Notes: generated from the letters alone by a model not told the origin. A stretch of DNA of 35,000 bases from Myxococcales bacterium (GCA_022563535.1 JADFNE010000022.1:1-35000); one strand, 5' to 3'. Numbered from the stretch's first letter, positions 19,878 to 27,841 are shown. Program-made: numbers and translations.

Positions 19878-20236
19878 TTCCCGGGTTTTTTTGCATTTTT
19901 TCCAAGACGCCAGAATCGGGGAGAGGTGGGCTCCGGCTCATGGCTCGCAACAGTTTCGGGCGTATTAGCTTGTTGTTGCGATTCTGGTTTTAAGTTTTTG
20001 GGCGTCAGTGCCGGGTGGGTGGCTGCGCTTTACTTCGCCTGCGCCCACCTCTCCCCGATTCTGGCTTTTGCCGGTTCGTTACAAAATACGGGAGCGGGGG
20101 GCTTCTTTTGCAGATTCTCTCGCTGGTGGCGGGCGGGGGTGATTGCTGGCATTGTTGTTGGGTGGAATTGCGGGTTCGGTTTCGCTGAGCGCGCTTTGAT
20201 TTTGTACGCGAGACAACTCCCACGAGGCAATACGAA
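19878..20236. other. Non-coding region with long inverted repeat
   Basis: This 359-nt stretch follows the J-domain gene. It begins with CCCGGGTTTTTTT (19881-19892) and a second T run, which could aid termination. It is T-rich compared with its neighbours and contains the 23-bp inverted repeat described separately. Open frames on both strands have odd composition and no recognisable domain; I consider them non-coding. Confidence 0.55.
19909..20065. repeat. Perfect 23-bp inverted repeat with 111-nt spacer
   Basis: GCCAGAATCGGGGAGAGGTGGGC-type arm at 19909-19931 is matched exactly by its reverse complement at 20043-20065. A third, partial copy (CGATTCTGG followed by TTTT) lies at 19979. The arms could form a long stem in RNA, or be the ends of a small non-autonomous element. 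No target duplication is visible at the outer ends. Confidence 0.85.
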
Positions 20237-20665
20237 ATGGATATCACGGCAAGTGATGGAGCCATGCTTCCGATCGTCCCCTTTTTGAAGATGCCGAAAG
20301 GCCAGGCCCCCTACCTCGAAGGACAGGAATGCGGTGGCTGTGGCGCAATCTTCCTGGGCGAACGCATCAGCTGTGCGAGTTGTGGGGTCGAGGGGAAGTT
20401 TTCGGCCAAGCGTCTTTCCAATCGGGGCGAACTCTACGTCTATTCAATCGTCTATCGCTCTTTCCCGGGCATCGACGTGCCATACGTATCGGCCATCGTG
20501 GACCTCGAGGGGGGAGGCACGGTGAAGGGCAACCTGATCAACGTGGAACTCGATCCAGAAAAGATTCAAATGGGGATGCCCGTCGAGGTTGTGTACCTGA
20601 CGGCCCCGCGCAAGGACTCGGATGGCAACGAATATCTCATGTACAGCTTTCAGCCCCGCTCTTGA
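20237..20665 (+). CDS. DUF35-type zinc-ribbon/OB-fold protein
   Basis: This 142-residue protein has a rubredoxin-like zinc ribbon with cysteines 32, 35, 46 and 49 (two CxxC pairs), followed by an OB-fold (YVYSIVYRSFPGIDVPYVSAIVDL and GGTVKGNLIN). The family (DUF35/ChsH2-like) partners acyl-CoA-binding thiolase-fold enzymes, for example in sterol side-chain breakdown, where it supports hydratase or aldolase chemistry. The thiolase-fold gene lies 70 bases downstream, supporting a complex of the two. ATG start with GAGG about ten bases upstream. The substrate cannot be told from sequence. Confidence 0.88.
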   Translation: MDITASDGAMLPIVPFLKMPKGQAPYLEGQECGGCGAIFLGERISCASCGVEGKFSAKRLSNRGELYVYSIVYRSFPGIDVPYVSAIVDLEGGGTVKGNLINVELDPEKIQMGMPVEVVYLTAPRKDSDGNEYLMYSFQPRS

Positions 20666-20735
20666 TTGGGCTGCACAGCAGACACGGATTGCCAGGAATA
20701 CAGACAGTTAGCCAAGACTCCCAAGGAGAATCAGC

Positions 20736-21878
20736 ATGAGTGATGTCTACGTGATCGGCGTCGACATGATCAAGTTCGGAAGGTTCCCCGAGACCAGCGT
20801 TCCAAAACTCGGCGCGGAATCGGCGAGACTGGCGCTCGCAGATGCGGGTCTCAAAATTCAAGACATGCAGGCGTTGTATTGCGGCAATCTCGCCCAGGCC
20901 GGTGCCATGGTGGGCCAGCGCATTCTGGCCGAAATTGGACAGACGGGCATTCCGGTGACCAATTGCGCCAACGCCTGTGCGACCGGTGCCACCGCCCTGC
21001 GCGAGGGCTGGATGGCGATCAAAGCTTCTGTCTACGACCTCGTTTTGTGCATTGGGGTCGAGCAGATGGGCCGGGGATTGTTGGGCGGTAAGGGTCACGG
21101 CAAAGGAATCTCTACCGAAGGCCTGCTCGGTTCGGGCACGATGCCCTGTGTGTTCGCCGAAGCCGGTATGGAGCACACGCGCAAGTACGGCACGACCTTT
21201 GAACAGTTTGCCCAGGTCTCGGTCAAGAATCACCATCATTCCACCATGAACAACAAGGCGATGTACCAGATCGAGACGCCCCTCGAGACGGTGATGAACG
21301 CCGAGATGATCGCCTACCCGAACACCAAGCTGATGTGCTCGGTGAATGTCGATGGCTCCGCCGCCGCAGTGCTCTGCTCCGAGAAGAAGGCCAGAGAACT
21401 CGGCATGGGGCGAGCCGTGCGGATCAAGGCCTCGGTGCTGACGAGCGATCCCTATTCGGAGCGCAACCTCACCATGCCCGACGTCAATAGCTGCACCCAG
21501 CTCGCCGCAAAGGCCGCCTATGAAATGGCCGGGGTGAGCGCGAGCGACGTAGACCTGGTGGAACTCCACGATTGCTTCGCCACGGCCGAAATACTCCACT
21601 ATGGAAACCTCGGCCTGTGCCCGCCCGAAGATGCGGGCAAGTTCGTACAGGACGGCAATTCTGCCCTGGGTGGGCGCACCCCGGTCAATGTCTCGGGGGG
21701 CCTGCTCTCGAAGGGACACCCCCTCGGTGCGACGGGGATCGCCAACGTGTACGAAATCTCGACCCATCTGCGGGGCGAGGCGGGCAAGCGACAAGTCGAG
21801 GGAGCGCGGATCGGTTTGACCCACGTGATCGGCCTCGGCAGCGCCTGTGCGATCCACATTCTCGAAAAGGTGGATTGA
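20736..21878 (+). CDS. SCP-x/lipid-transfer type thiolase
   Basis: This 380-residue thiolase-fold enzyme resembles the SCP-x/non-specific lipid-transfer group. The nucleophile is C81 in NACATGATAL. H278 appears in the ELHDCFATAE motif, typical of this group in place of NEAF. H328 lies in SKGHPLGATG and the second catalytic cysteine C371 in GLGSACAIHIL. All thiolase residues are retained, so C-C cleavage or condensation of an acyl-CoA is plausible, unlike the aldolase-type relatives that lost the cysteine. With the DUF35 gene upstream it probably forms a two-protein enzyme for branched or steroid-like acyl-CoA. ATG start with AGGAGA seven bases upstream. Confidence 0.92.
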   Translation: MSDVYVIGVDMIKFGRFPETSVPKLGAESARLALADAGLKIQDMQALYCGNLAQAGAMVGQRILAEIGQTGIPVTNCANACATGATALREGWMAIKASVYDLVLCIGVEQMGRGLLGGKGHGKGISTEGLLGSGTMPCVFAEAGMEHTRKYGTTFEQFAQVSVKNHHHSTMNNKAMYQIETPLETVMNAEMIAYPNTKLMCSVNVDGSAAAVLCSEKKARELGMGRAVRIKASVLTSDPYSERNLTMPDVNSCTQLAAKAAYEMAGVSASDVDLVELHDCFATAEILHYGNLGLCPPEDAGKFVQDGNSALGGRTPVNVSGGLLSKGHPLGATGIANVYEISTHLRGEAGKRQVEGARIGLTHVIGLGSACAIHILEKVD

Positions 21879-21883
21879 CCCGT

Positions 21884-21920
21884 TCTATCCCGGGCAGTCG
21901 AGATGTGAGTCCAGGATAGA
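21884..21920 (+). terminator. Possible hairpin after the thiolase gene
   Basis: TCTATCC (21884-21890) can pair with GGATAGA (21914-21920) around a 23-nt loop, six bases after the thiolase stop. The loop is long and no T tract follows, so this is a weak candidate. Confidence 0.25.
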
Positions 21921-21986
21921 CAGCGGGACTGATCCCTATCACTCCAGCTGCTTGCTCGGGTTCGAACCCGTGCTTATGCTCCGCCA

Positions 21987-24032
21987 ATGCAAGCAAAGTC
22001 CGCTCTCTGGGTTGGTCTGATTTTCGTCGCCGGATTCGCAGCAGTCATGAACGAGCGATGGGATCCATCTCCATTGACGGAATCGACGCAACCGCAAGTG
22101 GCTCCCGTCTTCCAAAGCAACCGAGAAGAGGCCGTAGACCTGGGGCTCGCCGATCCGGCATCTAACACGACCGTCCCCACCGCGACGAGACATCCCAAAG
22201 AACGTCCGTTGCAATCCTTCAGCGGCACCGGGCTCGATGGCGAGCGGCTTTCGATCTCGGACTTCGTCGGCAAGCGCATGATGATCTTCTTCTTCAACCC
22301 CGAGGTCGACGAAGCCGCTTTTGCAGCAGTGGCGGTGTCGCGGGTAGCAGCGTACCGCGGGAAAAACAACTTCCACCTGATCGGCGTTGCGATCGGATCG
22401 GACCGCTTCACTGCAAAAACGTTCGCCGAGAGCAAGGGACTCGATTTCCCAATCTTCGACGATTCGAACGGCGCGATCGCCTCCAAACTGGGCCTGCGGA
22501 ACCCGGTCGTCATCTTCGGCTTCGACGACGAGGCCTACTACGAATTCGGCGTCGGCTTTTTCAACAAAGACGTTTCCGACCCCGCTGGCGTCGTCGAAGA
22601 ACAACTGCGGAAGAAATTGCGCCTGCCGCCGCGAAGCACTGGCACAGCCGGCGTCCTCGACGTACGCCCCCTCGCGCCGATGTTTTCTACCCGGCGACTC
22701 GACCAGAGCGAGCCCTTCGAACTCTCCAGTCTCTCGGGCAAGCCCCTGGTGTTGATGTTCTTCCTCCACACTTGTCCACACTGTCACGCGGCGTTCGACT
22801 TCTTCAAACAACAGCTCGCAAAATTGCCCGACGACAAGCGGCCGGAACTTGTCGCGATCTCCGCGGCCAATCAACCGGTAGCGGTGCGCAGGATGTTGCG
22901 AGAGAGGAAACTCGAAGACCTGGAGATGCAGATGCTGTTCGATCCAGACGGGGACGTGATGGAGACGTACGGTGTCTTCGCCGGTTTCCCGGACATCTTC
23001 TTGATCGACCGCTCGGGAAAGATCTTGCACCGCACCCAGGGCTGGCAAGACGATCGGGACCCGGCGCTCAATCGCATGATCCTCTCGAAGATTGCCGGAA
23101 CGAGAATCCCCATGTTGCTCAACCCCAGAGGCTACACGGGGAGCGACGTGTGTTCGGTATGCCATGAACTGGAGGCGCAGACCTACCAGTTCACGCAACA
23201 CGCCGATGCGTTCAACACCATCGTTACCCACAACGAAACCCGCAACCCAGAGTGCGTAAGTTGCCACGTGGTGGGCTTCGAAAAACCGGGTGGATACAGC
23301 TTTGACGAAACGCCCGTGCATCTCGAGAACGTGGGCTGCGAATCGTGTCATGGCCGCGGCGGACCGCATCTGTCTCCCGATTTCGTCCCCAAAGTGAACG
23401 GCGTGAAGAACTACGAAACCGTGTGCCAAACCTGCCACAACCCCACGCACTCCATCAGCTTCGATTACGCGAGTTTCCGATCGAAGATTTCGCATGTGAA
23501 AATCGGGAGCCTCTCGAACACACAGCGGAGCGCATTGATCGACGACGCAGCGAAGCCGCGCGACGTACTCCCGAAAAACGCGGACTACGTCGGCTCGAAC
23601 GCCTGCCGGAGTTGTCACCCGAGCGAGTACAAAACCTGGGCGAGCAGCCCGCATCGCCACGCGGTCGACACCCTCGACATCAAGGGCAAAGCGGATGACG
23701 CCACCTGCCTCAAGTGCCACACGACCGGAATGGGACGCGCCGGCGGTTTTCCAAAGGACGGTAAGGGCAGCGACCGCAGCCATGGGGACCTCGCGTCGGT
23801 GGGATGCGAATCGTGCCACGGGCCCGGGGGCAACCACATTGCACCCGCGGCAAAGAAGTTCGGAAGCATCGTGAGCCTGGCCGACAAATGCGATTCTTGC
23901 GCGATTCTGCAAATCTGTGGCTCATGTCACGACCAGGCCAACGATCCCGGGTTCGAATTTGAAGTCGAAGCAAAGATCGAACTCCAGAGGCACGGAACCA
24001 TCGAGGTGGGCACTGGGAAGCCGCTGAATTGA
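21987..24032 (+). CDS. Two-thioredoxin-fold / octahaem cytochrome c fusion protein
   Basis: This 681-residue protein starts with a signal or anchor segment (4-21), so it should face the periplasm. A peroxiredoxin-like domain (75-210) lacks cysteines. A second thioredoxin-fold domain (225-370) has the active-site pair CPHC (263-266) and a cis-Pro-like GFPDIFLID. Residues 385-681 contain eight CxxCH haem sites at 389, 423, 451, 480, 540, 574, 607 and 644, plus CDSCA at 635 that lacks the histidine. The haem part is an internal duplication: CVSCHVVGFEKPGGY ... VGCESCHGRGG is echoed by CLKCHTTGMGRAGGF ... VGCESCHGPGG. Tetrahaem units of this type resemble the cytochrome c-554 group. The redox partner is unknown. 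No good ribosome site is seen before ATG 21987. The stop overlaps the next gene. Confidence 0.92.
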   Translation: MQAKSALWVGLIFVAGFAAVMNERWDPSPLTESTQPQVAPVFQSNREEAVDLGLADPASNTTVPTATRHPKERPLQSFSGTGLDGERLSISDFVGKRMMIFFFNPEVDEAAFAAVAVSRVAAYRGKNNFHLIGVAIGSDRFTAKTFAESKGLDFPIFDDSNGAIASKLGLRNPVVIFGFDDEAYYEFGVGFFNKDVSDPAGVVEEQLRKKLRLPPRSTGTAGVLDVRPLAPMFSTRRLDQSEPFELSSLSGKPLVLMFFLHTCPHCHAAFDFFKQQLAKLPDDKRPELVAISAANQPVAVRRMLRERKLEDLEMQMLFDPDGDVMETYGVFAGFPDIFLIDRSGKILHRTQGWQDDRDPALNRMILSKIAGTRIPMLLNPRGYTGSDVCSVCHELEAQTYQFTQHADAFNTIVTHNETRNPECVSCHVVGFEKPGGYSFDETPVHLENVGCESCHGRGGPHLSPDFVPKVNGVKNYETVCQTCHNPTHSISFDYASFRSKISHVKIGSLSNTQRSALIDDAAKPRDVLPKNADYVGSNACRSCHPSEYKTWASSPHRHAVDTLDIKGKADDATCLKCHTTGMGRAGGFPKDGKGSDRSHGDLASVGCESCHGPGGNHIAPAAKKFGSIVSLADKCDSCAILQICGSCHDQANDPGFEFEVEAKIELQRHGTIEVGTGKPLN

Positions 24033-24811
24033 TGTCTGACGAACCACGAAGCAATGATCCGAGAGAAGAGGCGCGATGCTTGATCGGGTCGTTGCGAGAG
24101 TTATTGGTCGATCTCCGCGACGAAGGGGTGGATACCCTGGAGGTCGTGGCACTCGATCCACAAACGTTGCCGAGCGCCAAACCCGAGATCAAACCACCCA
24201 GCGCGCCACCGCCTCGCGCCACGCCTTCCCCGGCTCGCGAAGGAGTCAGTTGGGGGGCAGCGCCGACGCTCATCCAAGTTCGGGATGAACTCGGAGACTG
24301 TCGCCGCTGTGGATTGTGCGAGGGACGCAATTCCATTGTCTTCGGCAGCGGCAACCCAAACGCCGACCTGATGTTCATCGGTGAGGGACCGGGCGAGCAA
24401 GAAGACCGCACGGGCCTGCCGTTCGTCGGCCGGGCGGGTGATCTGCTGACGCAAATGATCGAAAAGGGAATCGAGATTTCGCGCGATGACGTCTACATCT
24501 GCAATATCGTCAAATGTCGTCCGCCGAACAATCGCAACCCGCTGCCCGACGAAGTCGCAGCCTGCCGACCTTTCTTGGACGGCCAGATCGACGCCGTAAA
24601 ACCCAAGGTGATCGTATCCCTGGGCAAGCCCGCCGCGAGTCTGCTGCTCGGTCGTGATGTCGCAATCACCCGCGAGCGGGGAATCTGGCAGGAGTACCGA
24701 GGCATCCCCCTGATGCCGACCCTGCACCCGGCCTACATTCTGCGGCAATACACCGCGGAGAACCGGCGCCACGTCTGGGAAGACCTGAAGGCTGCAGTCG
24801 CTAGAATCTAG
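24032..24811 (+). CDS. Family 4 uracil-DNA glycosylase
   Basis: This 259-residue [4Fe-4S] repair enzyme removes uracil from DNA. The cluster cysteines fit C90 and C93 (CRRCGLC), C162 (KCRPP) and C178 (ACRPF). Motif A is GEGPGEQED (118-125), KCRPPNNRNP follows, and motif C is HPAY (232-235). The first ~80 residues form a linker-like, Pro-rich extension often seen in this family. ATG at 24032 overlaps the previous stop by one base (TGATG); an in-frame TTG one codon earlier is possible. The overlap implies coupled translation with the cytochrome fusion, although no functional link is apparent. Confidence 0.94.
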   Translation: MSDEPRSNDPREEARCLIGSLRELLVDLRDEGVDTLEVVALDPQTLPSAKPEIKPPSAPPPRATPSPAREGVSWGAAPTLIQVRDELGDCRRCGLCEGRNSIVFGSGNPNADLMFIGEGPGEQEDRTGLPFVGRAGDLLTQMIEKGIEISRDDVYICNIVKCRPPNNRNPLPDEVAACRPFLDGQIDAVKPKVIVSLGKPAASLLLGRDVAITRERGIWQEYRGIPLMPTLHPAYILRQYTAENRRHVWEDLKAAVARI

Positions 24812-24826
24812 CTAGGAGATCCAACC

Positions 24827-25279
24827 ATGGGAAAGTTTAGCCGAGCCGAACTCGAAGAAGCATTTCAGAACTACCAGGAAACCGCCTTGCGTGCGGGCAC
24901 CTCCGGAGACTGGCGCGCATGGGCGGACCAGTTCACAGAAGATGCCACCTACATCGAGCACATGTTCGGCACGATGGGCGGGCGCGAGGCGATCTACAAC
25001 TGGATCACCGAAACGATGGCTCGCTCCCCCAACGATCAAATGAAGTACTTCCCGGTGGAGTGGTACATGATCGACGAGGAGAAGGGCTGGGTCATCGCGC
25101 AGGTGTGGAACCGCATGGTCGACCCCGGGGACGGAAGCCTCCACCAAGCCTACAACTTCACCCTCCTCAAATACGCGGGAAACGGCAAGTGGTCCTACGA
25201 AGAGGACATCTACAATCCCAAACAATTCATCGAAATGGTTCAGGGTTGGATGGAGCGAAAGAAGAAGCTCGAAGCCTGA
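24827..25279 (+). CDS. SnoaL-like (NTF2-fold) protein
   Basis: This 150-residue protein has the cone-shaped NTF2/SnoaL pattern: an N-terminal helix, then WADQFTEDATYIEHMFGTMGGREAI, a motif typical of limonene-hydrolase/SnoaL-like proteins, and a sheet ending in YEEDIYNP. Members can be cyclases, hydrolases or ligand binders; the catalytic type cannot be fixed here, though Asp/His positions in DATYIEH may line a pocket. ATG at 24827 has AGGAGAT nine bases upstream, 15 bases after the glycosylase stop. Many SnoaL-like genes accompany steroid or polyketide pathways, which would fit the DUF35/thiolase pair upstream, but the link is weak. Confidence 0.85.
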   Translation: MGKFSRAELEEAFQNYQETALRAGTSGDWRAWADQFTEDATYIEHMFGTMGGREAIYNWITETMARSPNDQMKYFPVEWYMIDEEKGWVIAQVWNRMVDPGDGSLHQAYNFTLLKYAGNGKWSYEEDIYNPKQFIEMVQGWMERKKKLEA

Positions 25280-25297
25280 CGGGCAGGCAGTTCGCAG

Positions 25298-25861
25298 CTA
25301 GAATGGGCGCTCGGGAACCGCCGCCGTCTGCTTCTTGCGAAAAGCGTCGAGCGCACGACGAACCTTGCCGTCGGATCCCGCCAGAATTGCAGCGGCGAAC
25401 AGTCCGGCGTTCTTCGCCCCGCTTTTTCCAATGCCGAAGGTGGCGACCGGGATGCCTCCCGGCATTTGCACCGTGGCCAACAGCGCATCGACCCCGTTGA
25501 GAGCCGAACTGTCCAGCGGCACTCCGAGCACCGGAAGCGGCGTGAGGGCTGCGGTCACCCCGGCCAGGTGCGCGGCAAAGCCCGCACCGCAGATGAACAA
25601 CTCGATCCCCTTGGACTCGGCCTTGGAAACAAATGCCGCGTGGCGGTCAGGCGTGCGGTGGGCGGAAATGACCCGCACATCACAACCCACGCCCATGCCC
25701 TCGAGGACGTCGACCGCGGGTTTCATCGAATCCCAATCGCTCTTGCTCCCCATCAAAACCGCGACCCGGAGCTTCTTCCCCGGCGCCTTGGCCGCCGCTT
25801 TCCGAGCCCCCTTTTTCGAGGCCTTTTTCGATGATTTGTTTGCTGCCCGAACCGGAGCCAT
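25298..25861 (-). CDS. purE: N5-carboxyaminoimidazole ribonucleotide mutase PurE with basic N-terminal tail
   Basis: This purine-synthesis enzyme converts N5-CAIR to CAIR. The core begins at residue 31 with RVAVLMGSKSDWDSM (GSKSDWDSM at 38-46), has SAHRTP (66-71) with the catalytic H68, then FICGAGFAAHLAGV, and PLPVLGVP. The core matches class I PurE. The start at 25861 (ATG, GGAGGGG five bases upstream) gives 187 residues. The first 30 residues are an added tail rich in Lys, Ala and Ser (nine Lys in residues 9-30). An alternative frame start at 26026 is rejected because it overlaps the aroE promoter. No purK is adjacent. Confidence 0.95.
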   Translation of the reverse strand: MAPVRAANKSSKKASKKGARKAAAKAPGKKLRVAVLMGSKSDWDSMKPAVDVLEGMGVGCDVRVISAHRTPDRHAAFVSKAESKGIELFICGAGFAAHLAGVTAALTPLPVLGVPLDSSALNGVDALLATVQMPGGIPVATFGIGKSGAKNAGLFAAAILAGSDGKVRRALDAFRKKQTAAVPERPF

Positions 25862-25985
25862 ATCGCCCCTCCACCTATGAGAATGGACGGGTGGATACCG
25901 CAGGTTCGGCGGGTTTGCAGCGGGGCGGCGCCAGCCACCCGTGACGGGTACGCTGGGCTGCGAACAACCCTGGGAGATTGCACCC

Positions 25986-26810
25986 GTGGCGCCTGAGATC
26001 ACCGCGAAAACGGCCCTGTGCGGCATTGTCCTTCACCCCGCCGGGCATACGCGATCGCCGCGCATGCACAACGCCGCCTACGCGGAGCTGGGCATCGACG
26101 CGGCCTACCTCGCCTTCGATGTGGAGCCGAGCGAACTCGGAACCGCCATGGCGGGAATTCGCGCGCTGGGTCTCGAGCAGATCGCCGTGTCGATCCCCCA
26201 CAAGGTCGCGGTGATGGAGCATCTGGACGAGATCGACGAACGGGCCCGGCGGATTGGGGCGGTCAATACCGTGACCGTCCAGAATGGGCGTCTGTTCGGG
26301 AGCAACACCGACTGGATCGGAGCAAACCGCGCACTGGAAACTGAGACTGAACTCGCGGGAAAACGCGCCGTTGTGCTCGGTGCCGGCGGCGCCGCCCGAG
26401 CCGTGGTCTATGGCTTGATCGAGGCGGGGGCGACGGTTCACGTGCTCAATCGAACGGTCGAGCATGCAGAAAGCCTGGCAAAGGACCTCGCTGCCCAGGG
26501 CGCCGGACCCCTCGCAAGTCTTGCAGATCTTCCCCACGACATCTTGATCAACACGACTAGCGTCGGCTTGCGCTCCGACGCATCACCGGTGCCGGCCCAA
26601 CATCTGCGCGCAGATTCGATCGTGATGGATATTGTGTACGACCCCGAGAAGACCCGGCTGCTGGAAGATGCGCGCAAGTGCGGCGCGCGGCCGATCGGCG
26701 GAAAGTGGATGCTGGTCTATCAAGCCGCGGAGCAGCTTCGGATCTGGACGGGGCGCGATGCGCCGATCGAAGTCCTCGCAAGGGCTTTCTCGGCCAGCGA
26801 CGGGTCTTGA
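25986..26810 (+). CDS. aroE: Shikimate dehydrogenase
   Basis: This 274-residue NADPH-dependent enzyme reduces 3-dehydroshikimate in aromatic amino acid synthesis. The substrate loop HTRSPRMHNAAY is close to the usual HSLSPxxHNAA. Catalytic K73 lies in SIPHK and D109 in GSNTDWIGA. The nucleotide-binding loop is GAGGAARAVVYGL, followed by LNRTVEHAE whose NRT fits NADP preference. GTG at 25986 has GGGAG about nine bases upstream; a GTG 15 codons earlier has no ribosome site. It diverges from purE across 124 bases and converges on the ferredoxin gene. Confidence 0.95.
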   Translation: MAPEITAKTALCGIVLHPAGHTRSPRMHNAAYAELGIDAAYLAFDVEPSELGTAMAGIRALGLEQIAVSIPHKVAVMEHLDEIDERARRIGAVNTVTVQNGRLFGSNTDWIGANRALETETELAGKRAVVLGAGGAARAVVYGLIEAGATVHVLNRTVEHAESLAKDLAAQGAGPLASLADLPHDILINTTSVGLRSDASPVPAQHLRADSIVMDIVYDPEKTRLLEDARKCGARPIGGKWMLVYQAAEQLRIWTGRDAPIEVLARAFSASDGS

Positions 26811-26894
26811 TATTCTTGCTGGTGCTGGTGCTGGATGCTGCGGATGGGGCGCGGTCGTGAAAGACCGACTACTTCCGCCGTCTACTATTCCGAG

Positions 26895-27245
26895 CTACGC
26901 CGTATAGCCCCACTTCTTGCGGTTTTCTTCGACCTCTTCCGGGGTCGGCGGGTCTAGATCGACGTGCTCGGGCACTTCGAATTCGTCGCGGGTCTTGACG
27001 ATATCTGCGTTCAGCACGGTGTCTGCGGCAAAAATTTCCGGAACCTGCTCGTCTTCGAAAATGGCTTCCCAAGGACATTCGGGTTCGCAGACACCGCAAT
27101 TGATGCACTCATCGGGGTCGATATAGAGTTGATTGGGATACTTGGGATCATCGCCCTTGTACACAACAATGCAGTCCACAGGGCAAACTTCTACGCAGGC
27201 CATGTCTACCTTGTCCCTGCACAAGCTCGTGATTACCCATGTCAT
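26895..27245 (-). CDS. fdxA: 7Fe ferredoxin ([3Fe-4S][4Fe-4S])
   Basis: This 116-residue electron carrier begins MTWVITSLC, as in Azotobacter ferredoxin I-type proteins. By alignment to that family, C9, C17 and C57 hold the 3Fe cluster, and C21, C47, C50 and C53 hold the 4Fe cluster; C25 is the usual extra cysteine. The C12 found in many relatives is replaced by Lys, which makes a second 4Fe cluster unlikely. The acidic C-terminal extension (about 60-116) is as expected. ATG at 27245 has GGGAGGAGAAG six bases upstream. It lies 99 bases downstream of rpmG on the same strand. Confidence 0.93.
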   Translation of the reverse strand: MTWVITSLCRDKVDMACVEVCPVDCIVVYKGDDPKYPNQLYIDPDECINCGVCEPECPWEAIFEDEQVPEIFAADTVLNADIVKTRDEFEVPEHVDLDPPTPEEVEENRKKWGYTA

Positions 27246-27344
27246 GCTTCTTCTCCTCCCGGAATGAGACTCGACAACGCCCGCTTCAGGTGCGCCACAC
27301 TTTTCTGCTAGACGCCCTTTCGGACGCTCTATCGGAACAAGTGC

Positions 27345-27512
27345 TTATTTGAGCTTAGTCTCTTTGTAGAGAACGTGCTTGCGTACGACGGGATCGTACT
27401 TCTTGAACTCGAGCTTGTTCGGCGTGTTCACCCGGTTCTTCGTAGTGGTATAGAAGTGCCCGGTTCCCGCTGACGACTCCAGCTTGATCTTCTCTCGTTT
27501 GCTCTTGGCCAT
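27345..27512 (-). CDS. rpmG: Ribosomal protein L33 (zinc-free form)
   Basis: This short gene encodes 55 residues: [14 protein letters not shown], then [35 protein letters not shown]. The family order is complete. The two CxxC zinc pairs of C+ L33 are absent (there is no cysteine), so it is the C-minus type. ATG at 27512-27510 overlaps the L24 stop by one base (TGATG), implying coupled translation. L33 is more often found with L28 or before secE-nusG. Confidence 0.95.
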   Translation of the reverse strand: MAKSKREKIKLESSAGTGHFYTTTKNRVNTPNKLEFKKYDPVVRKHVLYKETKLK

Positions 27513-27841
27513 CAGTTCGCCGCCGGTTCGGGTACGACTTGACCGCCACGTGAAAACACGCGGACCCGTTTGCCATCCTGTTCTTCGATGCGAATCCGCG
27601 ACGGCTTGCCATCGGCCGCGTTCACGACCATCACGTTCGACGCCGCGACGTATCCCTCGCGCTCGATGATACCGCCCTGCTGTGCACCGCGGCTGCCGGG
27701 CTTGGTGTGATGCTTCTGCATTTTCACGCCCTCGACACGCACCGTCGACTTCGCTCGGTCGACGGCGATTACGTGCCCCTGCTTACCACGGTCCGCACCT
27801 GTGACGACCTGAACCAGGTCACCCGTCCTTATCTTTGACAT
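27512..27841 (-). CDS. rplX: Ribosomal protein L24
   Basis: This 109-residue KOW-domain protein initiates 50S assembly. The sequence [28 protein letters not shown] carries the KOW motif, followed by [16 protein letters not shown] and a C-terminal beta domain ([32 protein letters not shown]). Nothing is missing, so it should be functional. ATG at 27841 has GGAGG about eleven bases upstream. It is isolated from the spc ribosomal operon (L14-L24-L5), where rplX normally sits, and is paired with rpmG. It may be a relocated or a second copy. Confidence 0.96.
   Translation of the reverse strand: MSKIRTGDLVQVVTGADRGKQGHVIAVDRAKSTVRVEGVKMQKHHTKPGSRGAQQGGIIEREGYVAASNVMVVNAADGKPSRIRIEEQDGKRVRVFSRGGQVVPEPAAN

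Noticed and set aside
19926-20288. 120-codon frame in the region with the inverted repeat
   Set aside because: It runs through both repeat arms and into the DUF35 gene in another frame, with no recognisable domain.
23889-23903. CDSCA counted as a ninth haem site
   Set aside because: The haem-binding histidine is missing, so it was not counted as a CxxCH site.
21939-23912. 657-codon open frame on the minus strand
   Set aside because: It lies antisense to the cytochrome fusion, whose eight CxxCH motifs and domain pattern are unmistakable. High GC makes long opposite-strand frames common.
25941-25985. Upstream GTG start for aroE
   Set aside because: No ribosome site precedes it; GTG at 25986 has GGGAG at good spacing and gives a normal AroE N terminus.
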